A stretch of 64,000 bases of DNA from an uncultured Alistipes sp. (GCA_944321945.1 CALUNE010000003.1:186001-250000); one strand, 5' to 3'; positions 56,018 to 64,000 are shown, counted from the stretch's first letter. The notes: generated by a model from the letters alone, not told the origin. Made by a program: numbers and translations.

Positions 56018-58594
56018 ATGATACGCTACAACCCGAAAGGACTGACCGCCCAAGAGGTCGAAGAGAGCCGCCGACAACACGGCAACAACATCATCACCCC
56101 GCCCAAGGACGACTCCGCCTGGAAACTCCTGCTCGAAAAGTTCCGCGATCCGATCATCCGCATCCTGCTGCTGGCCGCCGTGCTGTCGCTGGCCATCGGC
56201 TTCGTCCACCGCGACTTCACCGAATCGATCGGCATCATCTGCGCCATCATCCTGGCCACGTGCGTCGGCTTCTGGTTCGAATGGGACGCCCAGCGGCGCT
56301 TCCGGCGGCTGAACCAGGTCAACGACGACATCCCGGTGAAGGTGATGCGCGAGGGCTCGATCCGCGAAATCCCGCGCCATGAGGTCGTCGTGGGCGACGT
56401 GGTCTACATCGAGGGCGGCGAAACCGTCCCGGCCGACGGCGAACTGGTCGAAGCCGTCTCGCTGAAGATCAACGAATCGACCCTCACGGGCGAACCCGAA
56501 GTCGACAAGACCGTCGACGAGGCGCACTTCGACCCCGAGGCCACCTATCCGTCGAACGTCGTCATGCGCGGCACGACCGTTGCCGACGGCTACGGCGTGA
56601 TGGTCACGACGGCCGTGGGCGATTCGACCGAGGCCGGACGCGTCACCGAACAGTCGACCGTCCAGAGTGACGAACAGACCCCGCTCGACCGCCAGCTGAC
56701 CCGCCTTTCGCACCTGATCGGCCGCATCGGAATCATCCTCTCGGTGCTGATCTTCTGCGTCATGCTCCTCAAGGCCATCTTCGTCGGCGACCTGCTCCAG
56801 CAGGACTGGCTCACCATCTCGCAGCACGTGCTGAACATCTTCATGGTCTCGGTGGCGATCATCGTCATGGCCGTACCCGAGGGGCTTCCGATGTCGATCA
56901 CCCTCTCGCTGGCAATGTCCATGCGCCGGATGCTGAAGACCAACAACCTGGTGCGCAAGATGCACGCCTGCGAAACGATGGGCGCCGTGACGGTGATCTG
57001 CACCGACAAGACCGGCACACTGACCCAGAACCGCATGCATGTCCAGGAGCTGGTCCGCTACGATACGCTCCCGGATCGTGAATTCGCCGAGGTGGTGGCC
57101 CTCAACTCGACGGCCTTCCTCGATGCCGAGGGCAAGATCATCGGCAACCCCACGGAAGGGGCCCTGCTCGAATGGATGCGCCGCGGCGGCAACGACTACG
57201 AGGCGCTGCGCGCCGGCGCAAAGATCATCAACCGGCTGACCTTCTCGACCGAACGCAAATACATGGCCACGATCATCGAAAGCGGCCTCACGGGACGCCG
57301 GCTGCTCTGCGTGAAGGGGGCTCCGGAGATCGTGCGCGGGATGTGCGCCGCCGACGGGCTCGATGAAAAGATCTTCGCACAACTCGCCTCGTTCCAGAAC
57401 CGCGCCATGCGGACGCTGGGGATCGCATGGGCCGAGACCGATGCCGCGGAGTGCACCGAAGCGGTCCGTCGCGGCGGACTGCACTTCGCCGGCGTGGCCG
57501 CCATCTCGGATCCCGTGCGCGAGGATGTTCCGGCCGCCGTCGGACAGTGTCTGAAGGCCGGTATCCGGGTGAAGATCGTCACGGGCGACACCCCCGCCAC
57601 GGCCCGCGAAATCGCCCGCCAGATCGGTCTCTGGGACGACGCCGCGGACGGCGAACGCAACCACATCACCGGCGCCGAATTCGCCGCCATGAGCGACGAG
57701 GAGCTGCTCGACCGCGTCGAGGATCTGAAGATCATGTCGCGCGCCCGACCGCTCGACAAACAGCGGCTGGTCAAGTTGTTGCAGCAGCGCGGCGAGGTCG
57801 TCGCCGTCACGGGCGACGGCACGAACGACGCCCCGGCGCTGAACTTTGCCAACGTCGGTCTGTCGATGGGCTCGGGCACCTCCGTGGCAAAGGATGCCTC
57901 GGACATCACGCTGCTCGACGATTCGTTCACGTCGATCGCCACGGCCGTCATGTGGGGCCGCTCGCTCTACCGCAACATCCAGCGGTTCGTCCTCTTCCAG
58001 CTGACGATCAACTTCGCCGCCATCCTGATCTGCTTCATCGGGGCCCTCTTCGGCACGGAGATGCCCCTTACGGTGGTCCAGATCCTCTGGGTCAACATCA
58101 TCATGGACACCTTCGCCGCCATGGCCATGGCCTCGCTGCCGCCCAGCGCCGAGGTCATGCGCGACAAACCCCGCGCCCGCGACGAATTCATCATCTCGCG
58201 CTCGATGGCCCGTACGATCCTCACCTGCGGCGGGGTGATGGTCATCGTCCTGCTGGGAATGCTCTTCACGTGGACGTTCCGCGACGGCGGGCTGACCGTA
58301 CGCCAGCTGACGTTGTTCTTCTCGACGTTCGTCTTCCTGCAATTCTGGAACATGTTCAACGCCAAAGGATTCGAGACCCATCATTCGGTCTTCACCTCGC
58401 TGAAGGGCTGTCGCGAATTCTTCCTCATCCTGGCCGCCATCGGCATCGGACAGATCCTGATCGTCGAATTCGGCGGCGAGGTCTTCCGCACCGTGCCCCT
58501 CACCTGGAAAGAGTGGGCCGAAGTGGTCTGCTGCACCTCGCTGCTCGCCTTCGGAGGCGAGGCCGTACGCGCCTTCAAACGCAGAAAAGAGTAA
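56018..58594 (+). CDS. Calcium-transporting P-type ATPase
   Basis: An 858-residue P2-type cation ATPase (PMCA/SERCA-like) that exports Ca2+. In order: N-terminal GLTAQEVEESRRQHGNN, actuator motif STLTGEPEVD (TGE), the phosphorylation site CTDKTGTLT (Asp330), the nucleotide-binding loop and GDGTNDAPAL, with ten predicted transmembrane helices. PEGLP in the fourth helix fits a Ca2+ site. It lies three bases after rodA and 19 before the PAP2 gene. Manganese or other divalent specificity cannot be excluded. Confidence 0.92.
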   Translation: MIRYNPKGLTAQEVEESRRQHGNNIITPPKDDSAWKLLLEKFRDPIIRILLLAAVLSLAIGFVHRDFTESIGIICAIILATCVGFWFEWDAQRRFRRLNQVNDDIPVKVMREGSIREIPRHEVVVGDVVYIEGGETVPADGELVEAVSLKINESTLTGEPEVDKTVDEAHFDPEATYPSNVVMRGTTVADGYGVMVTTAVGDSTEAGRVTEQSTVQSDEQTPLDRQLTRLSHLIGRIGIILSVLIFCVMLLKAIFVGDLLQQDWLTISQHVLNIFMVSVAIIVMAVPEGLPMSITLSLAMSMRRMLKTNNLVRKMHACETMGAVTVICTDKTGTLTQNRMHVQELVRYDTLPDREFAEVVALNSTAFLDAEGKIIGNPTEGALLEWMRRGGNDYEALRAGAKIINRLTFSTERKYMATIIESGLTGRRLLCVKGAPEIVRGMCAADGLDEKIFAQLASFQNRAMRTLGIAWAETDAAECTEAVRRGGLHFAGVAAISDPVREDVPAAVGQCLKAGIRVKIVTGDTPATAREIARQIGLWDDAADGERNHITGAEFAAMSDEELLDRVEDLKIMSRARPLDKQRLVKLLQQRGEVVAVTGDGTNDAPALNFANVGLSMGSGTSVAKDASDITLLDDSFTSIATAVMWGRSLYRNIQRFVLFQLTINFAAILICFIGALFGTEMPLTVVQILWVNIIMDTFAAMAMASLPPSAEVMRDKPRARDEFIISRSMARTILTCGGVMVIVLLGMLFTWTFRDGGLTVRQLTLFFSTFVFLQFWNMFNAKGFETHHSVFTSLKGCREFFLILAAIGIGQILIVEFGGEVFRTVPLTWKEWAEVVCCTSLLAFGGEAVRAFKRRKE

Positions 58595-58613
58595 CCCCGC
58601 AAAATTACACGGC

Positions 58614-59849
58614 ATGTTCAAACCGACGATTCTCCTGCTGCTCCTGTTGGTGCTTCTCGACCTGGAGACCCAGGCCCAGCCGCGCGACAGCGTGGACTGG
58701 AGTGCCGGCGGCGCCTTCCGCCAACGCATCGACCGCCACACCTCCACCAAGGCCTACCGAATGCTCTTCATCGGAACACCGCTGATCGTCGGCGGAATCA
58801 TCATGCAGAGCTATGACCGGGATTTCCGACGTCTGCGAAACGGCTATGTACCCTCGTTCCACCAGAAATACGACGACTGGCTGCAGTATGCCCCCGCCGG
58901 AGCCATGCTGGCCATGAAGGCCTGCGGCGTCAAGAGCCGCAGTTCGTGGGGGCGGATGCTGGTCTCGGACGCCTTCTCGGCCGGGCTGATGGCCATCGCC
59001 GTCAATTCGCTCAAGTACTCCTGCCGCGTCATGCGCCCCGACGGTTCGACCCGCAACTCCTTCCCCTCGGGCCACACCGCCACGGCCTTCATGACCGCCA
59101 CGATGCTCCACAAGGAGTACGGACACCGCAGCCCCTGGTACAGCATCGGCGGATATGCCGTGGCAACGGCGACGGGTGTTACCCGTCAGCTCAACAACCG
59201 CCACTGGATGAGCGACATCATGGTCGGCGCCGGAATCGGAATCCTCGCTACGGAATTCGGCTATTATCTGGCCGATCTGATCTTCAAGGAGCGCGGTCTG
59301 AACGTCTACGAAACCTACTCGGTCCACGACCGTTACCGCCATCCGTCGTTCCTCGGATTCGCCATCGGCGTGATGACCATCCCGGGGAGCTACACCCCCT
59401 ACGAAGGGATGCGCATGCGGTTCTACTCGGGACCCACGGTCGGCGTACAGGGCGCCTGGTTCGCCTCGCCCTACTGGGGCATCGGCGGACGTCTGGCCTG
59501 CTCGAACCTGCGCATGGAGGTCAACGGCGCCATCCAGAACGACAACTTCGAAAGCGCCTCGGCCTACGTGGGGCCCTACTTCTCCTATCCAATCTCGATG
59601 CGCTGGCAGGTGGGGTCGAAACTCCTCGGAGGGTACGAATTCTACAAAAAGTGCGAGACCTCGGTGCGCAACCTCCCCGGACGGAACGGACTGTCGTTCG
59701 GGACGGGGGTCTCGACGACCTATCTCGCCACGCAGAACCTCGGCGTACGCTTTGCCGTGGACTACGACATGGCCCCCTCGATCTCCCGGTCATCCGCCCA
59801 GCCGCTGCACAAGCTCTCCCTCGGGCTCGAGGTCTGCGCCGTCTTTTAA
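58614..59849 (+). CDS. PAP2 phosphatase fused to outer-membrane beta barrel
   Basis: A 411-residue exported protein (signal ending TQAQ). The first ~230 residues contain the complete PAP2 acid phosphatase signature: KYSCRVMRP (KX6RP, Lys134-Pro142), FPSGHTA, and RQLNNRHWMSD (RX5HX3D). The last ~160 residues are amphipathic aromatic-rich strands (YTPYEGMRMRFYSG, GIGGRLACSN, LSLGLEVCAVF ending in F) as in outer membrane barrels. A phosphatase acting on lipid or polyprenyl phosphates in the outer envelope is inferred. A terminator follows. Confidence 0.82.
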   Translation: MFKPTILLLLLLVLLDLETQAQPRDSVDWSAGGAFRQRIDRHTSTKAYRMLFIGTPLIVGGIIMQSYDRDFRRLRNGYVPSFHQKYDDWLQYAPAGAMLAMKACGVKSRSSWGRMLVSDAFSAGLMAIAVNSLKYSCRVMRPDGSTRNSFPSGHTATAFMTATMLHKEYGHRSPWYSIGGYAVATATGVTRQLNNRHWMSDIMVGAGIGILATEFGYYLADLIFKERGLNVYETYSVHDRYRHPSFLGFAIGVMTIPGSYTPYEGMRMRFYSGPTVGVQGAWFASPYWGIGGRLACSNLRMEVNGAIQNDNFESASAYVGPYFSYPISMRWQVGSKLLGGYEFYKKCETSVRNLPGRNGLSFGTGVSTTYLATQNLGVRFAVDYDMAPSISRSSAQPLHKLSLGLEVCAVF

Positions 59850-59874
59850 TCTCGAACAGATTTCAAACAAAAAA

Positions 59875-59912
59875 GAGGACGACCGCCAGCAAGCGGTCGT
59901 CCTCCATATTTT
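59875..59912 (+). terminator. Terminator after the elongasome-ATPase-PAP2 cluster
   Basis: A 12-bp stem (gaggacgaccgc 59875-59886 with gcggtcgtcctc 59893-59904) and a six-base loop sit between A-rich and T-rich flanks. It is usable from both strands and faces the converging lipoprotein gene. Confidence 0.85.
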
Positions 59913-59997
59913 ATAGGTCCGGCAAACGGGGAAAGAACAACTCAAGCCCCGCGAAATCCGGGATCCTGGGAATGCGCCGGGGGCCCCTCGAAAAGGG

Positions 59998-60471
59998 TTA
60001 CAGGAACGGCACGGCGGATACCCCGCTCCGCGAAGAGCCGGCGAGCGGTTCGATCTTTACGTGGCCTAGAATCTGGACCGCCCTGAAAACCGACTCGATA
60101 TTCTCCTGCACCGACAGCAGCCGAAGTTCCGTATCGGTATGGGTCTCGACGACGTATTCGGTCCGCCAGGGGGTGCCGTCGGAATAGACGCCCGTAAGCA
60201 GTTTGCCGTTTCCGGCAAAGGTGCAGGTCCCGGTATATTTCGTGAATCCGGACGTCGAGAGGTCGCCGATCTGCTGATAGAGGGTGAAACGGTCGTCCGA
60301 GAACGACAGGTAGATCCGTCCGGCAATCGACTCGTCGCCGTTCCACGACGTGAGCATCCATCCGTCGTACATCGAAGGGGTGACGCCCCCCTCATCGCCG
60401 CTCTTTTTCGAGCAGGAGACGTTCACGAGGCTCAACAGCATCACCGACAACAGGGCAAGATTCCATTTCAT
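59998..60471 (-). CDS. Small lipocalin-like lipoprotein
   Basis: A 157-residue lipoprotein (MKWNLALLSVMLL...VSC then SKKSGDEGG). The mature part resembles a lipocalin-like beta barrel: MYDGWMLTSWNGDESIAGRIYLSFSDDRFTLYQQ and SGFTKYTGTCTFAGNGKLLTGVYSDGTPWRTEY, a pattern common in Bacteroidetes surface lipoproteins. Function unknown. A second ATG at 60477 would add two residues. It is a single gene behind a minus-strand promoter. Confidence 0.7.
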   Translation of the reverse strand: MKWNLALLSVMLLSLVNVSCSKKSGDEGGVTPSMYDGWMLTSWNGDESIAGRIYLSFSDDRFTLYQQIGDLSTSGFTKYTGTCTFAGNGKLLTGVYSDGTPWRTEYVVETHTDTELRLLSVQENIESVFRAVQILGHVKIEPLAGSSRSGVSAVPFL

Positions 60472-60505
60472 AGGCATCCGTATTTACGCACAACCGTGCA
60501 GTCTG

Positions 60506-60536
60506 CAAAGTTAAAGATTGATTCGGGATTTCCAAA
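60506..60536 (-). promoter_or_regulatory. Promoter of the lipocalin-like lipoprotein
   Basis: On the minus strand, TTTG (plus 60533-60536) and TAACTTTG (plus 60506-60513) are separated by 19 bases, a full match to the Bacteroidetes consensus, 34 bases upstream of the start. Confidence 0.65.
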
Positions 60537-60649
60537 AAAGGGCCCGGAAATTTCACATCCATCGGAAAAACGGAAGATCTGGCACGGAAAATGCCCCGCT
60601 GCGGGTTAACCCGGTGAGGGCTACGGCCCGTTCCGAATCAAGTCCGAAT

Positions 60650-61288
60650 ATGAAATCGCGTCTGTATCTGATTCTGTTGCTGTTCGTCGCATCGGTCGGC
60701 GTACTGATCTGGCTCTACAACGGGAAAGCCCTCACGCCGCGCAGACACGCCCGGTCGACCTGGCACGAGATTGTCGTCGATCTTGAAGCCTGCGGCCGCC
60801 GCAAACACCTCAAGGCCCGTCAATACGACCGTTTCGCCGAGATAGCGGCCGTCGAAGGGCGTCCCGATGCCGAACGGATCTTCCGGGCCATTGCCTTCTC
60901 GGAACATCTCCAGGAGCAGCATCTCAGCGCGGCCATCCGCCGTCTGGGCGGGGAATACCAACCTCCCCGCGAAATCGCCCTCTACGGCGGAGATACCGAC
61001 GAGAATCTGATCCGCTGTCTGGCCTTCGAGCGCAGCCGCTACGCCCGACGGTCCGACGCCGAGATCCGACGCGCCATGAGCCGCGACAACCGATATGCCG
61101 CCCGGCTGCTGATCTGGGCCTCGGCGGCCGATCTGCGCGAAATCCTGCTGCTGGAGCGGCGGCTGGAAGTCGGACCGGAGCAGTTGGCCGTCTGTCCCGT
61201 CTGCGGGAATCTCTATACGGTCGTCCGCCTCGACCGCTACTGTCCGCACTGCCTCACCCCCGACGAGGCATTCATCCGTTTCGAATAG
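60650..61288 (+). CDS. Membrane-anchored rubrerythrin-like protein, degenerate metal sites
   Basis: A 212-residue protein with an N-terminal transmembrane anchor (MKSRLYLILLLFVASVGVLIW). A helical ferritin-like domain follows (RQYDRFAEIAAVEGRPDAERIFRAIAFSEH, then ENLIRCLAFERSRYARR). The end holds a rubredoxin-like pair CPVCG...CPHC with Cys182, 185, 198 and 201. Position-by-position against the rubrerythrin pattern, several diiron ligands are missing: the first GE motif reads GRRKH, and the second EG and ExxH regions are replaced by RDN and DLRE. So the fold is kept while the diiron site appears lost. Function unknown; oxidative-stress activity should not be assumed. Confidence 0.7.
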   Translation: MKSRLYLILLLFVASVGVLIWLYNGKALTPRRHARSTWHEIVVDLEACGRRKHLKARQYDRFAEIAAVEGRPDAERIFRAIAFSEHLQEQHLSAAIRRLGGEYQPPREIALYGGDTDENLIRCLAFERSRYARRSDAEIRRAMSRDNRYAARLLIWASAADLREILLLERRLEVGPEQLAVCPVCGNLYTVVRLDRYCPHCLTPDEAFIRFE

Positions 61289-61343
61289 GTGTCGCGGAAC
61301 CCTCCGCACCGGGCTCCGCCGGGCCTCCGCACCCCCCGAACAC

Positions 61344-61390
61344 AAAAAAGACACGCAGGCCGAAACGTATCTCTTTCGAACCTGCGTGTC
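61344..61390 (-). terminator. Terminator of the YebC-family gene
   Basis: On the minus strand a long hairpin (GACACGCAGG pairing with CCTGCGTGTC, plus an inner CGAAA/TTTCG helix) is followed by a T-run (plus AAAAAA at 61344-61349). Confidence 0.7.
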
Positions 61391-61419
61391 CGTATCGGAA
61401 TGGCTGTGCGCTCCGGGGA

Positions 61420-62142
61420 TTACTCCTCGTCGGGCTCCTTCATCGTGTGGTAGACGTTCACCACGTCGTCGTCCTCCTCGAGACGCTCGACCAGTTTCTC
61501 GACCGATTCGCGCCCCTCGGCATCGAGCTCCTTCGTGTCGGTCGGGATGCGGACCGATTCGCCCGATACGATCTCGAAGCCCTTGTCGTCGAGCCACTTC
61601 TGGATGGCGCCGAACGACTCGTAGGGGGCATAGACCGTAATACCGTCCTCCTCGGGATAGAACTCATCCACGCCCAGATCGATCATCTCCAGCTCCAGTT
61701 CCTCGGGATCGGCATCGCCGGCCTTGAACTTGAAGACGCACTTGTGGTCGAAGAGGAAACCGACCGAACCGCTGTTGCCCAGCGTACCGCCGCATTTGTT
61801 GAAGTGCATGCGGATGTTGGCCACCGTCCGGTTGGTGTTGTCCGTGGCGGTTTCGACCAGGAAGGCGATTCCGTGAGGGCCGTATCCTTCGTAGATCACC
61901 TCCTTGTAGTCGGCCGCATCCTTCTCCGTGGCACGTTTGATCGCCCGCTCGATATTCTCCTTGGGCATGTTCTCCGCCTTGGCGTTCTGGATCAGAATGC
62001 GGAGACGCGTATTGCCCGAAGGATCCGCTCCGGCGGCCTTCACGGCGATTTCGATCTCCTTACCCAGTTTGGTGAAGGTGCGGGCCATGTGCCCCCAACG
62101 CTTCAATTTCCGCGCTTTGCGGTATTCAAAGGCTCTTCCCAT
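61420..62142 (-). CDS. YebC/PmpR-family protein
   Basis: A 240-residue soluble protein. MGRAFEYRKARKLKRWGHMARTFTKLGKEI and GYGPHGIAFLVETATDNTNRTVANIR are close to the conserved N-terminal and central parts of the YebC family; GTLGNSGSVGFLFD and the acidic C-terminal GVDEFYPEEDGITVY also fit. Members act as DNA-binding regulators, and some YebC proteins relieve ribosome stalling; which applies here is not decidable. Monocistronic with its own promoter and terminator. Confidence 0.92.
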   Translation of the reverse strand: MGRAFEYRKARKLKRWGHMARTFTKLGKEIEIAVKAAGADPSGNTRLRILIQNAKAENMPKENIERAIKRATEKDAADYKEVIYEGYGPHGIAFLVETATDNTNRTVANIRMHFNKCGGTLGNSGSVGFLFDHKCVFKFKAGDADPEELELEMIDLGVDEFYPEEDGITVYAPYESFGAIQKWLDDKGFEIVSGESVRIPTDTKELDAEGRESVEKLVERLEEDDDVVNVYHTMKEPDEE

Positions 62143-62182
62143 AAATGATGAATTTTATTTTCGGATTTTTTCTTTCAGAGTG

Positions 62183-62190
62183 CAAAGGTA
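62183..62190 (-). promoter_or_regulatory. -7 element of the YebC-family gene
   Basis: Plus-strand CAAAGGTA reads TACCTTTG on the minus strand, an exact consensus, 40 bases upstream of the start codon. Confidence 0.55.
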
Positions 62191-62276
62191 TAAAATTCAG
62201 AAAAAAAAAGGAAGTGCCGACAAAAATATTCCGCACGATTCTCGTCCCGATGGCGGGGAATCTGCCGGGAAATCGC

Positions 62277-62284
62277 TATTTTTG
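62277..62284 (+). promoter_or_regulatory. -7 element of the VOC-tsaC-thioesterase unit
   Basis: TATTTTTG matches TAnnTTTG exactly and lies 98 bases before the ATG at 62383. No good -33 element was noted. Confidence 0.45.
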
Positions 62285-62382
62285 CAGCGGATATGCGCCG
62301 CAGGACGATCTCCGGGGGTTCGTCCGGAATCCGACCCGCGAACAGCTGCATTCCCAAACGAATATCGCAAAAACACACGACC

Positions 62383-62766
62383 ATGGAAATCAAAAGCCGT
62401 TTCGACCATTTCAACATCGACGTCACCGATCTGGACCGCAGTCTGAAATTCTACGACCAGGCGCTGGGTCTCAAGGAGATCAGCCGTCAGAAGGCCGCCG
62501 ACGGATCCTACGAGATCGTCTTCGTGGGGGACGGACAGTCGCCCTTCAAGCTCGAACTGACGTGGCTGCGCGACCACGCCGCAACGCCCTTCGAACTGGG
62601 CGAAAACGAAAGCCACCTCTGCGTGCGCGTGGCGGGCGACTACGACGCCGTGCGCGAATACCACCGTGCCATGGGCTGCCTCTGCTACGAGAACCACGAC
62701 ATGGGGCTCTACTTCATCAACGACCCCGACGACTACTGGATCGAGGTGCTGCCGATCAAAAAATAG
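62383..62766 (+). CDS. VOC-family (glyoxalase-like) protein
   Basis: A 127-residue vicinal-oxygen-chelate-fold protein with two beta-alpha-beta3 modules. FDHFNIDVTDLDRSLKFYDQALGL starts the first, and the second ends with YFINDPDDYWIEVLP. Metal ligands fit: His in FDHFNI, Glu in LELTW, His in ESHLCVR and Glu in WIEV, the pattern of glyoxalase I. Lactoylglutathione lyase-like activity is possible, although glutathione is rare in Bacteroidetes. The tsaC gene starts 7 bases after the stop, so they are one transcript. Confidence 0.85.
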   Translation: MEIKSRFDHFNIDVTDLDRSLKFYDQALGLKEISRQKAADGSYEIVFVGDGQSPFKLELTWLRDHAATPFELGENESHLCVRVAGDYDAVREYHRAMGCLCYENHDMGLYFINDPDDYWIEVLPIKK

Positions 62767-62773
62767 CCCCGCC

Positions 62774-63370
62774 ATGCAGCACGAATCCGAAAAGAAGACC
62801 GGCGCCCTCGAACAGGAGGTCGCCGAAGCGGTCCGCATCCTGCGTCAGGGCGGCATCATCCTCTACCCGACCGACACGGTCTGGGGCATCGGCTGCGACG
62901 CTACGAATGCCGAGGCCGTCGACCGCATCTACCGTCTCAAACGCAGCGAAAACAAGAAATCGATGCTCGTCCTGTGTGCCTCGGCCGACATGGTCGTGCG
63001 CTACGTCAACCGGGCTCCCGGCATCGCCTTCGAGGTGATGGAGATGGCCACCACGCCGCTGACGGCCATCCTGCCCGGAGCCGTGGGCGTGGCCCCGAAT
63101 CTGATCCCCGACGAGGGGACGCTCGGCGTGCGGATCCCCGACCACGAATTCTGCCGGCGCATGCTGCGTGCGCTGGGACGCCCCATTGTCTCGACTTCGG
63201 CCAACATCTCCGGCCAGCCGACGGCCGTCGGGCTGCAGGATGTCGCACGGGAGATCGTCGACGGCGTGGATTTCGTCGTCAATCCCCGTTTCGAAGGCAA
63301 ACCTACCCGCAAGGCCTCCTCGATCATTGCATTCGGCGAGGGCGGCGAGGTCAAAATCATCCGCGAATAA
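62774..63370 (+). CDS. L-threonylcarbamoyladenylate synthase (TsaC/Sua5/YrdC)
   Basis: A 198-residue YrdC-domain enzyme that makes threonylcarbamoyl-AMP for t6A37 tRNA modification. GGIILYPTDTVWGIGCDATN, KRSENKKSMLVLCAS and RPIVSTSANISGQPT are the defining motifs, including the lysine/arginine and STSAN nucleotide-binding residues. The length fits the short TsaC form without the extra Sua5 domain. It lies one base before the thioesterase gene. Confidence 0.93.
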   Translation: MQHESEKKTGALEQEVAEAVRILRQGGIILYPTDTVWGIGCDATNAEAVDRIYRLKRSENKKSMLVLCASADMVVRYVNRAPGIAFEVMEMATTPLTAILPGAVGVAPNLIPDEGTLGVRIPDHEFCRRMLRALGRPIVSTSANISGQPTAVGLQDVAREIVDGVDFVVNPRFEGKPTRKASSIIAFGEGGEVKIIRE

Positions 63371-63371
63371 G

Positions 63372-63767
63372 ATGGCACGCACGCTGGTTACCCCCATTCA
63401 GAAACGCTTCTCCGACATCGACCCCTTCCAGCACGTGAACAACGTCTCGCAGCAGATGTATTTCGACGTCGGCAAGATGGACTACTACGACCAGGTGCTC
63501 GGGGCCGATGCCCTGCTGGGCGACCTGAGGATCGTCACCGTCTCGACCTCGACCTCCTACATGGGCCAGGTGCGCATGACCGACCCGGTGCGCATCACCA
63601 CCACCTGCGAACGGATCGGCACGAAGAGCCTCACGCTCTACCAGCAGATGCTCGTCGGCGACGAGGTCCGCAGCGAAAGCCGTTCGGTGATGGTCGTCTT
63701 CGACTTTCCGAATCAGTGCAGCCGGCCCGTGCCCGACGAGTGGCGCGAACGGCTCACGGCCGAATAG
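63372..63767 (+). CDS. Hotdog-fold acyl-CoA thioesterase
   Basis: A 131-residue 4HBT-type protein. RFSDIDPFQHVNNVSQQMYFDVGK contains the Asp (DPFQHVNN) that aligns with the active-site aspartate of 4-hydroxybenzoyl-CoA thioesterases, and TSYMGQVRMTDPVRITTTCERIGTKSLTLYQQM forms the hotdog strands. Substrate chain length is unknown. It is the last gene of the VOC-tsaC-thioesterase unit; a terminator follows 64 bases after its stop. Confidence 0.88.
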   Translation: MARTLVTPIQKRFSDIDPFQHVNNVSQQMYFDVGKMDYYDQVLGADALLGDLRIVTVSTSTSYMGQVRMTDPVRITTTCERIGTKSLTLYQQMLVGDEVRSESRSVMVVFDFPNQCSRPVPDEWRERLTAE

Positions 63768-64000
63768 TGCGGCAGCCGCCCGTCACTGCGCAGGGGCGGC
63801 AATCCATAACGCGGGGGCAACTCCCCGACAGCCCCGGTCTCTGCGGAAGAGGCCGGGGTTTTCGTGATCGGAGCGACGGCGGCCGGGGATGCAGCGGCCG
63901 GGGAGGAGGCGGGAGCTACAGCGGCCGGATCCGGGAGGCCCGATGCAGCGGGTGCGGCGGCCGACCGACGCCGGAACATCCGGCGCAGACCATGACGCAG
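63713..64000 (-). CDS. Possible C-terminal part of a minus-strand gene, low confidence
   Basis: A minus-strand frame runs from the right edge (RHGLRRMFRRRSAAA) through an alanine/proline-rich stretch and stops at 63713, inside the opposite-strand thioesterase gene. It could be the tail of a gene that starts outside the window. The low-complexity composition, the overlap with a terminator and the antisense overlap with a real gene make it as likely to be a chance frame in GC-rich DNA. Confidence 0.2.
   Translation of the reverse strand: MRHGLRRMFRRRSAAAPAASGLPDPAAVAPASSPAAASPAAVAPITKTPASSAETGAVGELPPRYGLPPLRSDGRLPHYSAVSRSRHSSGTGRLH
63832..63862 (+). terminator. Terminator after the thioesterase gene
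   Basis: An 11-bp stem with one G-T pair (ccccggtctct 63832-63842 with agaggccgggg 63848-63858), a five-base loop and TTTT. Confidence 0.75.

Noticed and set aside
1-64000. Search for CRISPR arrays, tRNA/rRNA genes, insertion sequences, invertible promoter repeats and prophage
   Set aside because: No regularly spaced repeats, cloverleaf-like or rRNA sequence, transposase/integrase motifs or long inverted repeats were recognised by eye; a computational search would be more sensitive.

Overview
This window looks like a chromosomal segment of a high-GC member of the Bacteroidales, most likely Alistipes or a close Rikenellaceae relative. The evidence is the SusC/SusD-type nutrient-uptake pairs, a hybrid two-component regulator, a 52-residue DUF4295-type protein next to ribosomal protein L33, repeated Bacteroidetes -7 promoter elements (TAnnTTTG, often with TTTG about 20 bases upstream), and GC-rich codon use that produces long antisense open frames. 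The genus is an inference from composition and gene content. No rRNA, tRNA, insertion sequence, prophage or CRISPR array was recognised.

Bases 1-9900 are mainly housekeeping: the end of rpmG and the DUF4295 gene, two family-4-type glycosyltransferases and an oppositely oriented secreted protein, then ftsY-rimO, a small coiled-coil gene with zapA, a likely 6S RNA, RNase Y (rny) and an HD-domain phosphohydrolase. The glycosyltransferases and secreted protein sit between DUF4295 and ftsY, which are usually close together in this phylum.

Bases 10013-38582 form a co-oriented polysaccharide utilisation locus (PUL). It contains a hybrid sensor/AraC regulator, two related surface lipoproteins of unusual type, two SusC/SusD pairs, a beta-helix (GH28-like) putative glycosidase, two GH20 beta-N-acetylhexosaminidases and two GH3 glycosidases. 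The GH20/GH3 content suggests a HexNAc-containing glycan, but the substrate cannot be fixed from sequence alone.

Bases 38691-51279 return to core metabolism. A minus-strand unit encodes a GNAT-like protein, GcvT and a dihydroorotate-dehydrogenase-like flavoprotein. It is divergent from a large two-receiver-domain/pyruvate-phosphate-dikinase-N protein. Then come gdhA, a small lipoprotein, the minus-strand pair gpsA-pgi, and mreB. From mreB the rod-shape/elongasome cluster mreB-mreC-mreD-mrdA-rodA runs to 56014, followed closely by a P-type Ca2+ ATPase and a PAP2 phosphatase/beta-barrel fusion.

The right end (59998-64000) carries a small lipoprotein, a membrane-anchored protein resembling a degenerate rubrerythrin, a YebC-family regulator, and a tight plus-strand unit of a VOC/glyoxalase protein, TsaC/Sua5 and a hotdog thioesterase. 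The observations most worth follow-up are the PUL lipoproteins and beta-helix enzyme, the receiver/ATP-grasp protein, the apparently metal-site-depleted rubrerythrin homologue, the 6S RNA, and two matching G9-plus-polypurine intergenic tracts.
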